Source of the DNA: Myxococcus stipitatus DSM 14675
GTDB lineage: Bacteria; Myxococcota; Myxococcia; Myxococcales; Myxococcaceae
Direction of reading: 5' to 3'
NCBI RefSeq assembly: GCF_000331735.1
Contig: NC_020126.1
Coordinates: forward strand, 1,736,001 to 1,800,000
DNA length: 64,000 bases
The notes under the pieces were generated by a model. The model was not told where the DNA came from. It searched no databases and was given only the letters and a program-made list of their open reading frames with translations. The position numbers and the translations under genes were made by a program. Positions within the stretch are counted from its first letter, which is position 1. Each line of letters begins with the position of its first letter. Below are positions 29,220 through 37,992 of the stretch, in pieces.

Positions 29220-30062
29220 ATGCGAAACGAGCTCATGGCAGTCGCGGTGGGGGCATTGGTGGCTTTCACGGGAGTGGCGCGCGCGCAGGGCGCCCCGGCG
29301 GCCCCTGCCCCGGCGGCGAAGAAGGCCGATGCGGGGAAGCCCGCGGCCCCCCAGGGCAAGACGGAAGCGACGTGGTGGGGCCACGCGGCCTTCGTGGTGC
29401 GCACGCCGGGCGGGGCGGTGATTGCCATCGACCCGTGGCTGAGCAACCCCAAGGCGCCCAAGGACGTGCCGCGGCCGGAGGCGCTGGACGCCATCCTGGT
29501 GACGCATGGCCACTTCGACCATGTCGGAGACACGAAGGAGCTGGCGCAGAAGACGGGCGCGAAGGTGTTCGGCTCCTTCGAGCTGGTGAACCTCCTGGGC
29601 CTGCCGGAGGCGCAGGGCGTGGGGGCGAACCCGGGCGGGACGTTCCAGGTGAAGGACGTGACGATCCACCTGGTGGAGGCGGTGCACTCCAGCAGCTACC
29701 AGGCCGACCCGAAGCAGGCGCCGCAGTACGCCGGGGCGCCCATGGGCTACGTGCTGGAGATCGAGAAGGGGCCCACGCTGTATCACGCGGGGGACACGGG
29801 CGCGTTCGAGTCCATGTCCCTCATCGCCACCCAGTTCAAGCCGACGGTGGCGCTGCTGCCCATCGGCGGGCACTTCACCATGGGGCCCGCCGAGGCGGCG
29901 CAGGCGGCGCGGCTGCTGAAGGTCCAGAGCGTGGTGCCCATGCACTACGGCACCTTCCCGTTGCTGCAAGGGACGCCCGAGGCGCTGCGTGGCGCGCTGA
30001 AGAAGGTGCGCGGCTCGACGAAGGTGGTGGAGCTGGTGCCGGGGAAGGCCACGGCGCTGTAG
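29220..30062 (+). CDS. Exported metallo-beta-lactamase-fold hydrolase (UPF0173-like)
   Basis: A 280-residue metal-dependent hydrolase. After a signal peptide (1-22, ending ARAQG) and an Ala/Pro/Lys-rich linker, the fold begins at TWWGHAAFVV. The metal motif is VTHGHFDHVGD (H-x-H-x-D-H), with later ligands in EAVHSSSY, YHAGDTGAF and MHYGTFP. This is the pattern of the UPF0173/YtkL group, usually cytoplasmic; here export is predicted. The substrate is unknown. GAGAGG precedes the ATG. It is divergent from the HSP90 operon. Confidence 0.88.
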   Translation: MRNELMAVAVGALVAFTGVARAQGAPAAPAPAAKKADAGKPAAPQGKTEATWWGHAAFVVRTPGGAVIAIDPWLSNPKAPKDVPRPEALDAILVTHGHFDHVGDTKELAQKTGAKVFGSFELVNLLGLPEAQGVGANPGGTFQVKDVTIHLVEAVHSSSYQADPKQAPQYAGAPMGYVLEIEKGPTLYHAGDTGAFESMSLIATQFKPTVALLPIGGHFTMGPAEAAQAARLLKVQSVVPMHYGTFPLLQGTPEALRGALKKVRGSTKVVELVPGKATAL

Positions 30063-30242
30063 TCGTCGTCCCGGGCGACTCTGTCCGGCGCGGTACTCTT
30101 CCGGACTCGTAGAAGTCCCGGTTCTCAAGCCGCTGACTCCGGGCCGTCAATCCCGGGGTGGGCGGGTGGAAACCCGAGGGCGGGTGGGTTACATCCGCCG
30201 GACTGCCACGGCGCGGATGACGGTGGGTCCGGGGGTGTTCCG

Positions 30243-31631
30243 GTGTTGGATTTCAGCAAGGCGGGGTGGCTCGCTCCGCTCCTCAACGAGGCCGTCGCTG
30301 CCCACATGGGCGCGCCTGCTCCGGAGGAGACCGCCTTGCGACTGGGCTCCGGGCGTGCTCGGGCGCGGGCGTATCTGCGCCGCACCTTGCGCGCCAGCGG
30401 GCTGCTCTACGGCACCCCGGCGGACCCTCCCTCGGCGGTGGACTCCGGCGCGGACCTGGAGCTCCAGGCCCGGGCGCAGGGGGAGCGGCTGTTCCACGCG
30501 GTGGTGCGCACGCTGGCCCTGATGGCGCTGGAGCTGGCGCGGCAGGTGGGCGCGCCGGACAGCGCTCGGGTGGAGCAGCTGCTGGTCCTCTTCGCCGTCC
30601 TGTCCGGAGAGCTGGCGCTGGCCGAGTCGCTGGCGGAGCGCATCTCCTCCGGCAAGCCGGTGACGAAGCGGCAGGTGGGGAAGGTGGAGGTGGCGCTGCG
30701 CAAGCGCGAGCCGACGCTGGCGGGAGACCCCGTCTACGGGCTGGTGCTGCACAACGGCGCGCAGTACGCGGACGCGCAGCTGTTCTGCCGGCAGGCCATC
30801 GACTACTTCGCGAGCGGGCGGCTGCTTCGTGAGCAGGCGCGGCGGCGGCTGCACTTCGCGGCGAAGCAGAAGGCGCTGCTGGTGGACGTGCTGACGGGGC
30901 TTGCGTGCGTGGACCGGCTGCCGGGGACTCCGGCGCGGCGGGCCATCCTCAAGCAGGTGGAGGACCTGCGGCTGCCGGCGGAGATTGCGTCGGAGCTGAA
31001 GGCGGCGGTGAAGCAGTCCTTCGAGCGGCGGCGCTCGGTGCGGGACGTGGTGCGCCAGGTGCGCAGCGTGGACCTGCGCCACTTCCTGCTGGAGCAGACG
31101 CTGCTGGCGGCGCTGGTGGATGGGCGGCGCACGCGGCGGGAGCGCGCGTTCATCGACGAGCTGGCGGACGCGCTGCACGTGCCGAAGGAGGAGCTGCGCC
31201 GGCTGGAGCTGGAGATGGCGGAGTTCTACGCGCGCCATCGCTCCGTCGTGGACGTGTTCACGGTGAGGGACGCGGCCAGCGCCATGGGCGACGACATGGT
31301 CGCGGGTATGCAGGAGGCGCTGGAGAAGAACTTCTACCGGCTGATGCAGGAGGTCCGCGAGACGGGGGACCTGGCGGTGCTGCTCACGAAGGTGGCGCGG
31401 CGCCAGAAGCTCACCGGGGATGAGCGGCGGCGCATGCGTGCGCAGCTCATCGACGTGGCCAAGGCGATTCCCGCGCTCGCCATCTTCGCGGCGCCGGGCG
31501 GCTTCCTGCTCCTGGCGGCGCTGGCCAAGGTGTTGCCGTTCAGCCTGTTGCCCAGCTCGTTCCAGGACGATGCACCCGCCGCGTTGCCGGAGGACGGCGA
31601 GGACGCTGTCCCGGAGCGCGAGGCGGTGTGA
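30243..31631 (+). CDS. LETM1-like / TerB-like domain protein
   Basis: A 462-residue protein. Residues about 290-350 (ALVDGRRTRRERAFIDELADAL) resemble a TerB-type helical domain. Residues about 365-440 resemble the conserved core of LETM1, the mitochondrial inner-membrane cation-exchange protein: NFYRLMQEVRE, then IPALAIFAAPGGFLLLAALA and KVLPFSLLPSSF. One hydrophobic hairpin lies in that core; the tail is acidic. The function in bacteria is not established. The start is GTG at 30243, with TTG directly after it. It is the first of three genes in one direction, ahead of the hydrolase-like and FUSC genes. Confidence 0.8.
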   Translation: MLDFSKAGWLAPLLNEAVAAHMGAPAPEETALRLGSGRARARAYLRRTLRASGLLYGTPADPPSAVDSGADLELQARAQGERLFHAVVRTLALMALELARQVGAPDSARVEQLLVLFAVLSGELALAESLAERISSGKPVTKRQVGKVEVALRKREPTLAGDPVYGLVLHNGAQYADAQLFCRQAIDYFASGRLLREQARRRLHFAAKQKALLVDVLTGLACVDRLPGTPARRAILKQVEDLRLPAEIASELKAAVKQSFERRRSVRDVVRQVRSVDLRHFLLEQTLLAALVDGRRTRRERAFIDELADALHVPKEELRRLELEMAEFYARHRSVVDVFTVRDAASAMGDDMVAGMQEALEKNFYRLMQEVRETGDLAVLLTKVARRQKLTGDERRRMRAQLIDVAKAIPALAIFAAPGGFLLLAALAKVLPFSLLPSSFQDDAPAALPEDGEDAVPEREAV

Positions 31632-31772
31632 GCGGGAGGGCCGGGCGCCTGGTCGCCGGCCCGTGTCGTCTCCGGGCGTGAAGGCGTGCCGTTGGCGAGG
31701 AGGGTCCCCACCTTGAGGGGACGGCTCCGGGCCCGGGCGCTGCGTGCCCCTTGCTCCGTGGGAGGAGTGTCG

Positions 31773-32462
31773 ATGCGCGTACACGAGCGTGACGTGGAGG
31801 TCGGTGTCGCCGGCCGCCTGCTGTCGGGGCGGCTGTGTGTCCCGGAGCGGGCGAGCGGGCTGGTGCTGCTCGTGAGCGACGAGGAGGGACCGCTGGGGGC
31901 ACCCGTGCGGGAGGTCCTCCATGCCGCGGGGCTGGTGACGCTGGAGCTGGCGTGGCGCACGGCGGATGAGTCGATGGCCGAGGACTGGACGGTGCGCGAT
32001 GGCGCGCACGCGGAGCTCATCGCGTACCGGCTGGAGGTGGCGCGCGACTGGCTCCAGCGCGACGACGCGTTGTCCTTGCTGCCGGTGGGATATCTCGGAG
32101 CGGGCCTGGGGTCGGCCGCGGTGCTCGTGGCGGCGGCGCACCTGCCGCAGGGCGTGCAGTCCGTGGTGACGTTGGGGGGCCGGCCGGACCTGGCGGGCGC
32201 GTTCCTGTCGGAGGTGCGAGTGCCCACGCTGCTCCTGGGCGCGGGGGACGACGCGGACCGGGTGCGCCTGGTGCGCGGCGTGCTGGCGGAGCTGGGAGAC
32301 AGGACGCGCAAGGCGCTCCAGCTCATCGAGGGCGCGAGCCGAGGGTTCCCCGAAGTGGAGCCTCGGGTCCGCGCGGCGCGTCTGGCGGCGGCCTGGTTCG
32401 TGGACTGCTTCCGCGCCGTCGCGGGACCTGGCGTCGTGGAGTGGACGGGCGGAGACGTCTGA
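31773..32462 (+). CDS. Alpha/beta hydrolase-fold protein lacking catalytic residues
   Basis: A 229-residue protein similar to the dienelactone-hydrolase-like proteins that often occur fused to phosphoribosyltransferases. The core strands and the segment VVTLGGRPDLAG with VRVPTLLLGAGDD match that group. The nucleophile elbow, normally G-A-S-x-G, reads GYLGAGLGSAA, so the Ser is replaced by Gly111. The C-terminal catalytic His, usually in PGATHLF, is Arg in EGASRGF. It is therefore probably not a hydrolase and may bind a ligand or partner. GGGAGGAG fixes the ATG. It lies between LETM1-like and FUSC genes. Confidence 0.78.
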   Translation: MRVHERDVEVGVAGRLLSGRLCVPERASGLVLLVSDEEGPLGAPVREVLHAAGLVTLELAWRTADESMAEDWTVRDGAHAELIAYRLEVARDWLQRDDALSLLPVGYLGAGLGSAAVLVAAAHLPQGVQSVVTLGGRPDLAGAFLSEVRVPTLLLGAGDDADRVRLVRGVLAELGDRTRKALQLIEGASRGFPEVEPRVRAARLAAAWFVDCFRAVAGPGVVEWTGGDV

Positions 32463-32508
32463 TGCGCGGGGGTGGGGGCCTCCGCGCGAAGAGGGAGTGC
32501 GTGGCCCG

Positions 32509-34629
32509 ATGAACACGCTCTGGCGCCACCTCGAGTCCGTGTTCCATGTGGAGCGCACGCGGCCCGCGTTCGGAGCGGGGCTTCGCGCCGCGCTCGCCGT
32601 GGGAGTGCCCATGGTCATCGCGGCGATACAGCACCTGCCCGCGGCGACGTGGGCGGGCATGGCGGGGCTCTTCGTCACGCTCGTCGACCGAGGCGGCCCC
32701 TACCGGGACCGGGCCCTGTCCATGGGCGCGATGACGCTGCTGGGCGCGGTGATGGGGCTGGTCTCCGCGCTGCACGGGTCCGATGGAGCCGTGGTGCTCT
32801 TCACGTGGGTCTGCGTCACGGCGTGTGGCTTTGCCCGCTCGTATGGGGACACGCCGGGATTGATGGGCGTGGTGCTCGCCAACTACACGGTGGTGTCCCT
32901 GGCGCTCCCGGCGCAGGACCTGACGGACGCGCTCATCCGCTCGGGGTTGTTCATCCTCGGGGGCCTGTGGGCGATGACCCTGGCCCTGGTGCTGTGGCCC
33001 CTGCGGCCCTATCGCCCCGCGCGCTCCGCCATCGCGGTCTGCTACCGGCAGCTCGCGGACCGGGCGGAGGAGGTGGGTCACTGGCCACTCGAGGGGCCTC
33101 CCGTGCCCGTCAATGTCGTGGAGGTCGTGGACTGGGAGTCTCGCGCCCGTCAGTCCTTGGAGGGGGCTCGGGATGTGCTTGCCTCCACGCGCCGCGCTCG
33201 CGCGGGGGAGAGTGACCGGGGAGAGCACCTGCTCGTCCTGCTCGAAGGCGTGGACGCCTTGCTCGCGCTGCTGGTGGCGTTGCCCGAGACGCTCGAGGTG
33301 GCGCCTCGCGAGCCTCGCTATCAAGCGCTGCGCGCGGAGATACACCGCGCCTTCGCGGAGCACGCGCGAGACCTGCGCCACATCGCCCTCGCGCTGGAGC
33401 AGGAGCGGCGTGAGGAGGCTCCCTCGACGTGGAGCCCGGACCGGGCGCGCCGGGTGATGGCCTCGCTGTCGGAGGAGGGCGCGCTCTCCGACTCCGCGCG
33501 TGCGTCGTACTCGCATGCCATCGGCCTGCTGGTCCGCATGCGTGAGTACTCGGATGCGCTGCTGGACGTGGCCGACCACCTCGAGGATGGACGCCCTGTC
33601 GAGCTGGACATGCCCGTGGGGCCGCACCCCGCCTCGCAGCGCAGGCGTCCTCTCCTGGAGCCCCTTCGCGACAACCTGGGCACGGACTCCGTCATCTTCC
33701 GCCATGCCTTGAGGCTCGGTGTCACGGCGGCGCTGGCGACGGCGCTCGTGCGGATGCTGAAGCTGGACCACGGCTACTGGGTCATCATCACCGTCATCCT
33801 CGTGCTCCAGCCCTACTCGGGCCTGACGTTCCGCCGCGGCCTGGAGCGCACGGCGGGCACGCTGCTCGGAGGGGCATTGGCGGCGGGGCTCGTCGTGCTG
33901 GTGCGCGAGCCAGCCGTGCTCCTGGTCGCCATCATGGCGTTCTTCGCCGTGGCCATCGCGGTGAAGCCCTTGAGCTTCTCGGCCTTCCAGGTGCTCCTCG
34001 CGCCCGCGCTGGTGTTGCTGGCGGAGATGCAGACCGGGGACTGGGAGCTCGCGGGCGTGCGCATCTCCAACACGCTGTTGGGGGGCGCCCTGGCGCTCAT
34101 CGGCGCGCGCTTGTTGTGGCCCAGCCCCGAGCGCTCCCGCTTCCCCGAGGAGGTGGCCAGCGCGCTGCGTGCCGACCGCGACTACCTGCTGAGCGTGGCC
34201 GCCGCGCGCTCGGACTCCGAGCCGGAAGTCCGCGAGGCACGCCGCAAGCTGGGCATCCGGTTGTTGTCCGCGGAGGCGTCCTTCCAACGCCTGCTCACCG
34301 AGTGGCGCGGCTCCTCACGACAGCTGGAGCCCACCATGGCGCTGCTCGCGTATGCGAGGCGCTTCGGCGCGGCGGTGACGGCCGTGGCCGCGAGCCTGCA
34401 ATGGCATGGCCGTCAGGACTTGTCCCCGGTCGCCAGCTACGCGGGCAACGTGCTCGAGGACCTGGCGCTCGCGGTGGAGCATCGCCGCGTGCCGTCGCCC
34501 CTGCCTCGAAGCTGGGTGCAGCAAGAGGGCGCGGACGCGCTGTTCAGCACTCAGATGGATCGGCTGGTGCGTCAGCTCACCGTGCTCCACCACGCCACGG
34601 TGAGAGCCGCGCCCCAGCTGTCCTCGTAG
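32509..34629 (+). CDS. FUSC family membrane protein (aromatic acid exporter-like)
   Basis: A 706-residue membrane protein with the duplicated layout of the FUSC/AaeB family. A first block of about six hydrophobic segments (residues 15-170) is followed by a soluble helical region (about 180-400), a second membrane block (about 405-540, starting HALRLGVTAALATALVRM and containing DHGYWVIITVILVLQP) and a soluble helical C-terminus. Relatives export aromatic acids or other small toxic compounds. The substrate is unknown. ATG at 32509 with GGGAG about 12 bases upstream. It follows the pseudo-hydrolase gene by 46 bases. Confidence 0.88.
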   Translation: MNTLWRHLESVFHVERTRPAFGAGLRAALAVGVPMVIAAIQHLPAATWAGMAGLFVTLVDRGGPYRDRALSMGAMTLLGAVMGLVSALHGSDGAVVLFTWVCVTACGFARSYGDTPGLMGVVLANYTVVSLALPAQDLTDALIRSGLFILGGLWAMTLALVLWPLRPYRPARSAIAVCYRQLADRAEEVGHWPLEGPPVPVNVVEVVDWESRARQSLEGARDVLASTRRARAGESDRGEHLLVLLEGVDALLALLVALPETLEVAPREPRYQALRAEIHRAFAEHARDLRHIALALEQERREEAPSTWSPDRARRVMASLSEEGALSDSARASYSHAIGLLVRMREYSDALLDVADHLEDGRPVELDMPVGPHPASQRRRPLLEPLRDNLGTDSVIFRHALRLGVTAALATALVRMLKLDHGYWVIITVILVLQPYSGLTFRRGLERTAGTLLGGALAAGLVVLVREPAVLLVAIMAFFAVAIAVKPLSFSAFQVLLAPALVLLAEMQTGDWELAGVRISNTLLGGALALIGARLLWPSPERSRFPEEVASALRADRDYLLSVAAARSDSEPEVREARRKLGIRLLSAEASFQRLLTEWRGSSRQLEPTMALLAYARRFGAAVTAVAASLQWHGRQDLSPVASYAGNVLEDLALAVEHRRVPSPLPRSWVQQEGADALFSTQMDRLVRQLTVLHHATVRAAPQLSS

Positions 34630-34651
34630 CGCGTCGCCCTCGCGCCACCCT

Positions 34652-34681
34652 CCCGCGAGCCCGTCCATCGCGGCTCGCGGG
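34652..34681. terminator. Bidirectional hairpin between FUSC and HEAT-repeat genes
   Basis: CCCGCGAGCC (34652-34661) and GGCTCGCGGG (34672-34681) form a perfect 10-bp stem with a 10-base loop between convergent genes. Confidence 0.8.
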
Positions 34682-34698
34682 TTCATTCCGGAGGACGC

Positions 34699-36294
34699 TC
34701 AGGTGCGCTCGATGCGCATCAGCAGCCGGCGGAGGTCCTCGTTGACGCTGGCGAGCTGGGTGACGCCCTGCTCGTCCTGGAGTTGCTTGCGCAGGTGGGG
34801 CAGCGACGCGTCGCGAATCTTCTTCGCCGCTTCCTGCGAGCCATCCACCAGCCAGCCCGTGGCGAGGATGAGCGCCAGGCGCACCTCGGTGTCGCGCTCG
34901 TTCAGCTTCGCCGCGAGCGCGGGCGCGTGGTCCGCCGAGCCGGAGCGCCCCACCTCCAGCGCCGCGCGCTCCAGCATGGGCTTGGTGGCCTTGGCCATGC
35001 GCTCCACCCAGCACGCCGCGTTGCCGGCGCACGCCTGTCCCGCCTCCAGCAGGGCCGCGTGCTTCGCCAGCGTGTCCGCGCGCTTCTTGCCCAGCGCCGC
35101 CGCGTCATCACAGCCTTCCTCGCCGGTGGCCTTGCAGTCCGCCGCCGTGCGCGCGGGCTCCCCCGTCACCAGCTTCTGGAGCAGCGGCTGCTCGCGGGCG
35201 TCGCCCAGCATGGCCAGGCCCTTCACCGCGATTTCGCGCGAGTACCAGTCTCCCGACGTCGCCGCCTTCTCCAGCGCGGGCAGCGCCTCACGTCCGCCCA
35301 GCCGCACCAGCGCGCGCACGTACGCGTCGCGCACCGTCGGGTCCGTCTCCAGCACCAGCGTGGACAGCGGCTTCACCGCTTCCTGCGCGCGCAGGCGCCC
35401 CAGCGCGTCCGCGGCCTGCATCCGCACCAGCGCCTGAATCTGCACATCCGAGTGCGCGAAGGCGAGCAGCTTGAGCAGCGGCTCCACCGCGCGCTTCTCG
35501 CGCAAGTCTCCCAGCACCGTCGCCGCCTTCATCGGGTAGCTGGCGGGGTTGACGCCGTTCGTCTTCGCCCACGTGAGCAGCTCCGCGTCCCGGCCCTCCA
35601 GCGCGGGCAGCAGCGCGTCCGCGGCGGGCTGGCCTAGCTGGAACAGCGCGAAGCTGCTCTCCACGTAGAAGGACTTGCCCTTGCGCTCCTTCGTCAGCAT
35701 GCGGATGAGCGCGGGCGCCGCGCGGCCGTCGCCGATGTGGCCCAGCGCCTCGATGGCCTTCTTGTTGAGGAAGGGCTCCACCGACTCATCCGTGGCCAGC
35801 GTGATGAGCGGCTCCACCGCCTCCTTGGCCTTCATGGAGCCGAGCACCTGGATGGCCTCGATGCGCGCGTACGTGTCCTTCGCGCGCAGCAGCGGCACGA
35901 GCGCGGGCACCGCGCGCACGTCGCCAATGGCCCCCAGCGCCGTCACCATCGCCTTGTTCGCGAGCTGCGAGGACATGTCCCCGGCCGCCGGGTCGATGGC
36001 CGCCGACAGCGCCTCCACCGAGGACGCGTGGTGCACGTCGCCAATGGCCCGCGCCAGCGCCGCCTTCACCTCCGGCTTGCGCTCCTGGGAGAGCGCCTCG
36101 TGCAGCATCGGCAGGAAGCTCTCCTTGACCTGCGTCTTCGTCCGCATGGCCTCGACGACGCGCACGCGGTCTTCCGCGCGCCGGGTCTGCTGCAACGTCC
36201 CCTCCCAGTACTCGGGGGTGTTGGGGTCCGATTTGCATCCATTCAGACAGAGAAGTGCGGCGGCAACACACCACGCTGCGAGGGGGCGACTCAT
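34699..36294 (-). CDS. HEAT-repeat lipoprotein
   Basis: A 531-residue lipoprotein with a signal ending at the lipobox LCLNGC (Cys at about 20). From about residue 40 to 400 it consists of HEAT-like helical repeats, many with the PBS-lyase-type signature, for example ALGAIGDVRAVPALVPLLR, ALGHIGDGRAAPALIRMLT and ADALGRLRAQEAVKPL. Such superhelices act as protein-binding scaffolds. Four Cys between residues 405 and 450 may form disulfides in the periplasm. GGAG precedes the ATG at 36294; a second in-frame start further upstream lacks a signal. Confidence 0.85.
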   Translation of the reverse strand: MSRPLAAWCVAAALLCLNGCKSDPNTPEYWEGTLQQTRRAEDRVRVVEAMRTKTQVKESFLPMLHEALSQERKPEVKAALARAIGDVHHASSVEALSAAIDPAAGDMSSQLANKAMVTALGAIGDVRAVPALVPLLRAKDTYARIEAIQVLGSMKAKEAVEPLITLATDESVEPFLNKKAIEALGHIGDGRAAPALIRMLTKERKGKSFYVESSFALFQLGQPAADALLPALEGRDAELLTWAKTNGVNPASYPMKAATVLGDLREKRAVEPLLKLLAFAHSDVQIQALVRMQAADALGRLRAQEAVKPLSTLVLETDPTVRDAYVRALVRLGGREALPALEKAATSGDWYSREIAVKGLAMLGDAREQPLLQKLVTGEPARTAADCKATGEEGCDDAAALGKKRADTLAKHAALLEAGQACAGNAACWVERMAKATKPMLERAALEVGRSGSADHAPALAAKLNERDTEVRLALILATGWLVDGSQEAAKKIRDASLPHLRKQLQDEQGVTQLASVNEDLRRLLMRIERT

Positions 36295-36398
36295 TCGAGC
36301 TCCAGGGCGTCTGCGGGGTTGTCCTGTCTTGAGTCGTAAACCTCCTGTCACGAAGGAATCAAACCACCCAGGTCACCTGGGGTACGCTGGTCAACGAC

Positions 36399-36980
36399 AT
36401 GTCCGATGACCCACACAAGCCGTTGCGGCCGGGGTACACCCGCCGGACGTACCTCCTCGACCGGGAGTTCCAGCTCAAGTACATCCTGCTGCTGGCCGGA
36501 ATCGGGGCGGGTGGGGTGGGGATATTCGGTGTCCTGGCCCAGCGGCTCTACGTCTCCTCCCTGAGCTCCGGGGTGGACGCGCGCACGTCGCTGCTCTGGC
36601 TCACGGCCCTGGGCGCGCTGGGGCTGGGCGCGGTGCTGGGGCTCCTGGGGCTGCTCTTCACCCACCGGGTGGCGGGCCCCGTCCATGTCATGAGCCTCTA
36701 TGTCGCGGCGCTGGCCGCGGGGCGCTATCCCCGCCTGCGCCCCCTGAGGAAGAAGGATGAATTGAAGCGCTTCTTCGACCGCTTCAGCGAGGCGGTGGAC
36801 CGCATCCGCCAGCGCGAGGCGGACGAAGCCCACGCCCTGGAGTCCGCGCTGGCCTCGCTCACCCCGCTGGCCACCACCCCCGAGGCGCGCGAGGCGCTGG
36901 AAACCCTGTCCGCGCTGCACACGCGCAAGCGTCAAGCAGTGGACAATCCCACCGGGGGCACCTTCAAGTCCGCGACTTGA
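36399..36980 (+). CDS. HAMP-domain membrane protein
   Basis: A 193-residue protein with two transmembrane helices (about 27-48 and 65-88) and a HAMP-like linker after the second (HRVAGPVHVMSLYVAALAAGRYPRLRPLRKKDELKRFF), then a short coiled-coil tail. There is no kinase, methyl-acceptor or cyclase output, so it may relay a signal by contact or regulate membrane enzymes. The stop lies 29 bases before fmt, so it is probably the first gene of the fmt operon. Confidence 0.75.
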   Translation: MSDDPHKPLRPGYTRRTYLLDREFQLKYILLLAGIGAGGVGIFGVLAQRLYVSSLSSGVDARTSLLWLTALGALGLGAVLGLLGLLFTHRVAGPVHVMSLYVAALAAGRYPRLRPLRKKDELKRFFDRFSEAVDRIRQREADEAHALESALASLTPLATTPEAREALETLSALHTRKRQAVDNPTGGTFKSAT

Positions 36981-37009
36981 AGCGCCGCCGCAGGAGAACC
37001 GCCAACATC

Positions 37010-37945
37010 ATGAGCAGACCCCGAATCGTCTTCATGGGCACGCCTGACTTCGCCGTGGCGTCGCTCGAAGCGTGCTTCGACCTGGGTGACGTGGTCGCCG
37101 TCGTCACGCAGCCCGACAAGCCCAAGGGCCGAGGCAACACCGTCACCGCGCCGCCCGTGAAGGAGCTGGCCCTGTCGCGCGGCGTGCCCGTGTTCCAGCC
37201 CGCCAAGCTGCGCACGCCGCCCTTCGTCGAGGAGCTGCGCCACTTCCAGCCGGACGTGTGCGTGGTGACGGCGTATGGCCGCATCCTCCCCAAGGACATC
37301 CTCGCGCTGCCGCCCAAGGGCTGCGTCAACGTGCACGGCTCGCTCCTGCCGCGCTTCCGGGGCGCCGCGCCCATCCAGTGGTCCATCGCGCATGGAGACT
37401 CGGAGACGGGCGTGTCGCTGATGGTCATGGACGAGGGCCTGGACACCGGCCCCGTGCTCGCGATGAAGCGGATGCCCATCGGCCCCGAGGACACGAGCGC
37501 GACGATGTACCCCAAGCTGGCGGCGCTCGGCGGCGAGGTGCTGCGGGAGTTCCTGCCCGCGTACCTGAGCGGCGCGCTCAAGCCCGTGCCGCAGCCGAGC
37601 GAGGGCATGGTGCTGGCGCCCATCATCGAGAAGGACGAGGGCAAGCTCGACTTCACCCGCTCCGCCGTGGCGCTCGAAAGAAGGCTGCGGGCCTTCACGC
37701 CGTGGCCCGGGGCGTTCACCACGCTGGGCGGCAAGCTGATGAAGGTGCACCGCGTGCGCGTGGCGGAGGGACGGGGCGCGCCGGGCTCGGTGTTGTCGGC
37801 GGGCACGGAGGGGCTGGAGGTGGCGTGCGGCGAGGGCTCGCTCGTGCTGTTGGACATCCAGCCGGAGGGCAAGCGGGTGATGAAGGCGGCGGACTTCCTC
37901 ATGGGCCACAAGCTGGCCGTGGGCAGCCAGCCGTTCGGCACCTAG
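37010..37945 (+). CDS. fmt: Methionyl-tRNA formyltransferase
   Basis: A 311-residue Fmt, which formylates initiator Met-tRNA using 10-formyltetrahydrofolate. The start IVFMGTPDFAV, the catalytic and folate-binding HGSLLPRFRGAAPIQW and the later MDEGLDTGPVL are diagnostic; the C-terminal tRNA-binding barrel spans about 205-305. CAGGAG at 36991 sets the start. Genomes usually place def or rsmB beside fmt; here rsmB follows after one gene, an AroQ-like fusion. Confidence 0.96.
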   Translation: MSRPRIVFMGTPDFAVASLEACFDLGDVVAVVTQPDKPKGRGNTVTAPPVKELALSRGVPVFQPAKLRTPPFVEELRHFQPDVCVVTAYGRILPKDILALPPKGCVNVHGSLLPRFRGAAPIQWSIAHGDSETGVSLMVMDEGLDTGPVLAMKRMPIGPEDTSATMYPKLAALGGEVLREFLPAYLSGALKPVPQPSEGMVLAPIIEKDEGKLDFTRSAVALERRLRAFTPWPGAFTTLGGKLMKVHRVRVAEGRGAPGSVLSAGTEGLEVACGEGSLVLLDIQPEGKRVMKAADFLMGHKLAVGSQPFGT

Positions 37946-37992
37946 GCAATGGCGGGGACGGGACGGACTTTTTCGAGTACAGGCGGGTGGGC

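Noticed and set aside
27132..30128. 998-codon version of the HSP90 gene
   Set aside because: The extra N-terminal part is antisense to the metallohydrolase gene and low in complexity; family similarity begins at VDHRFQVS.
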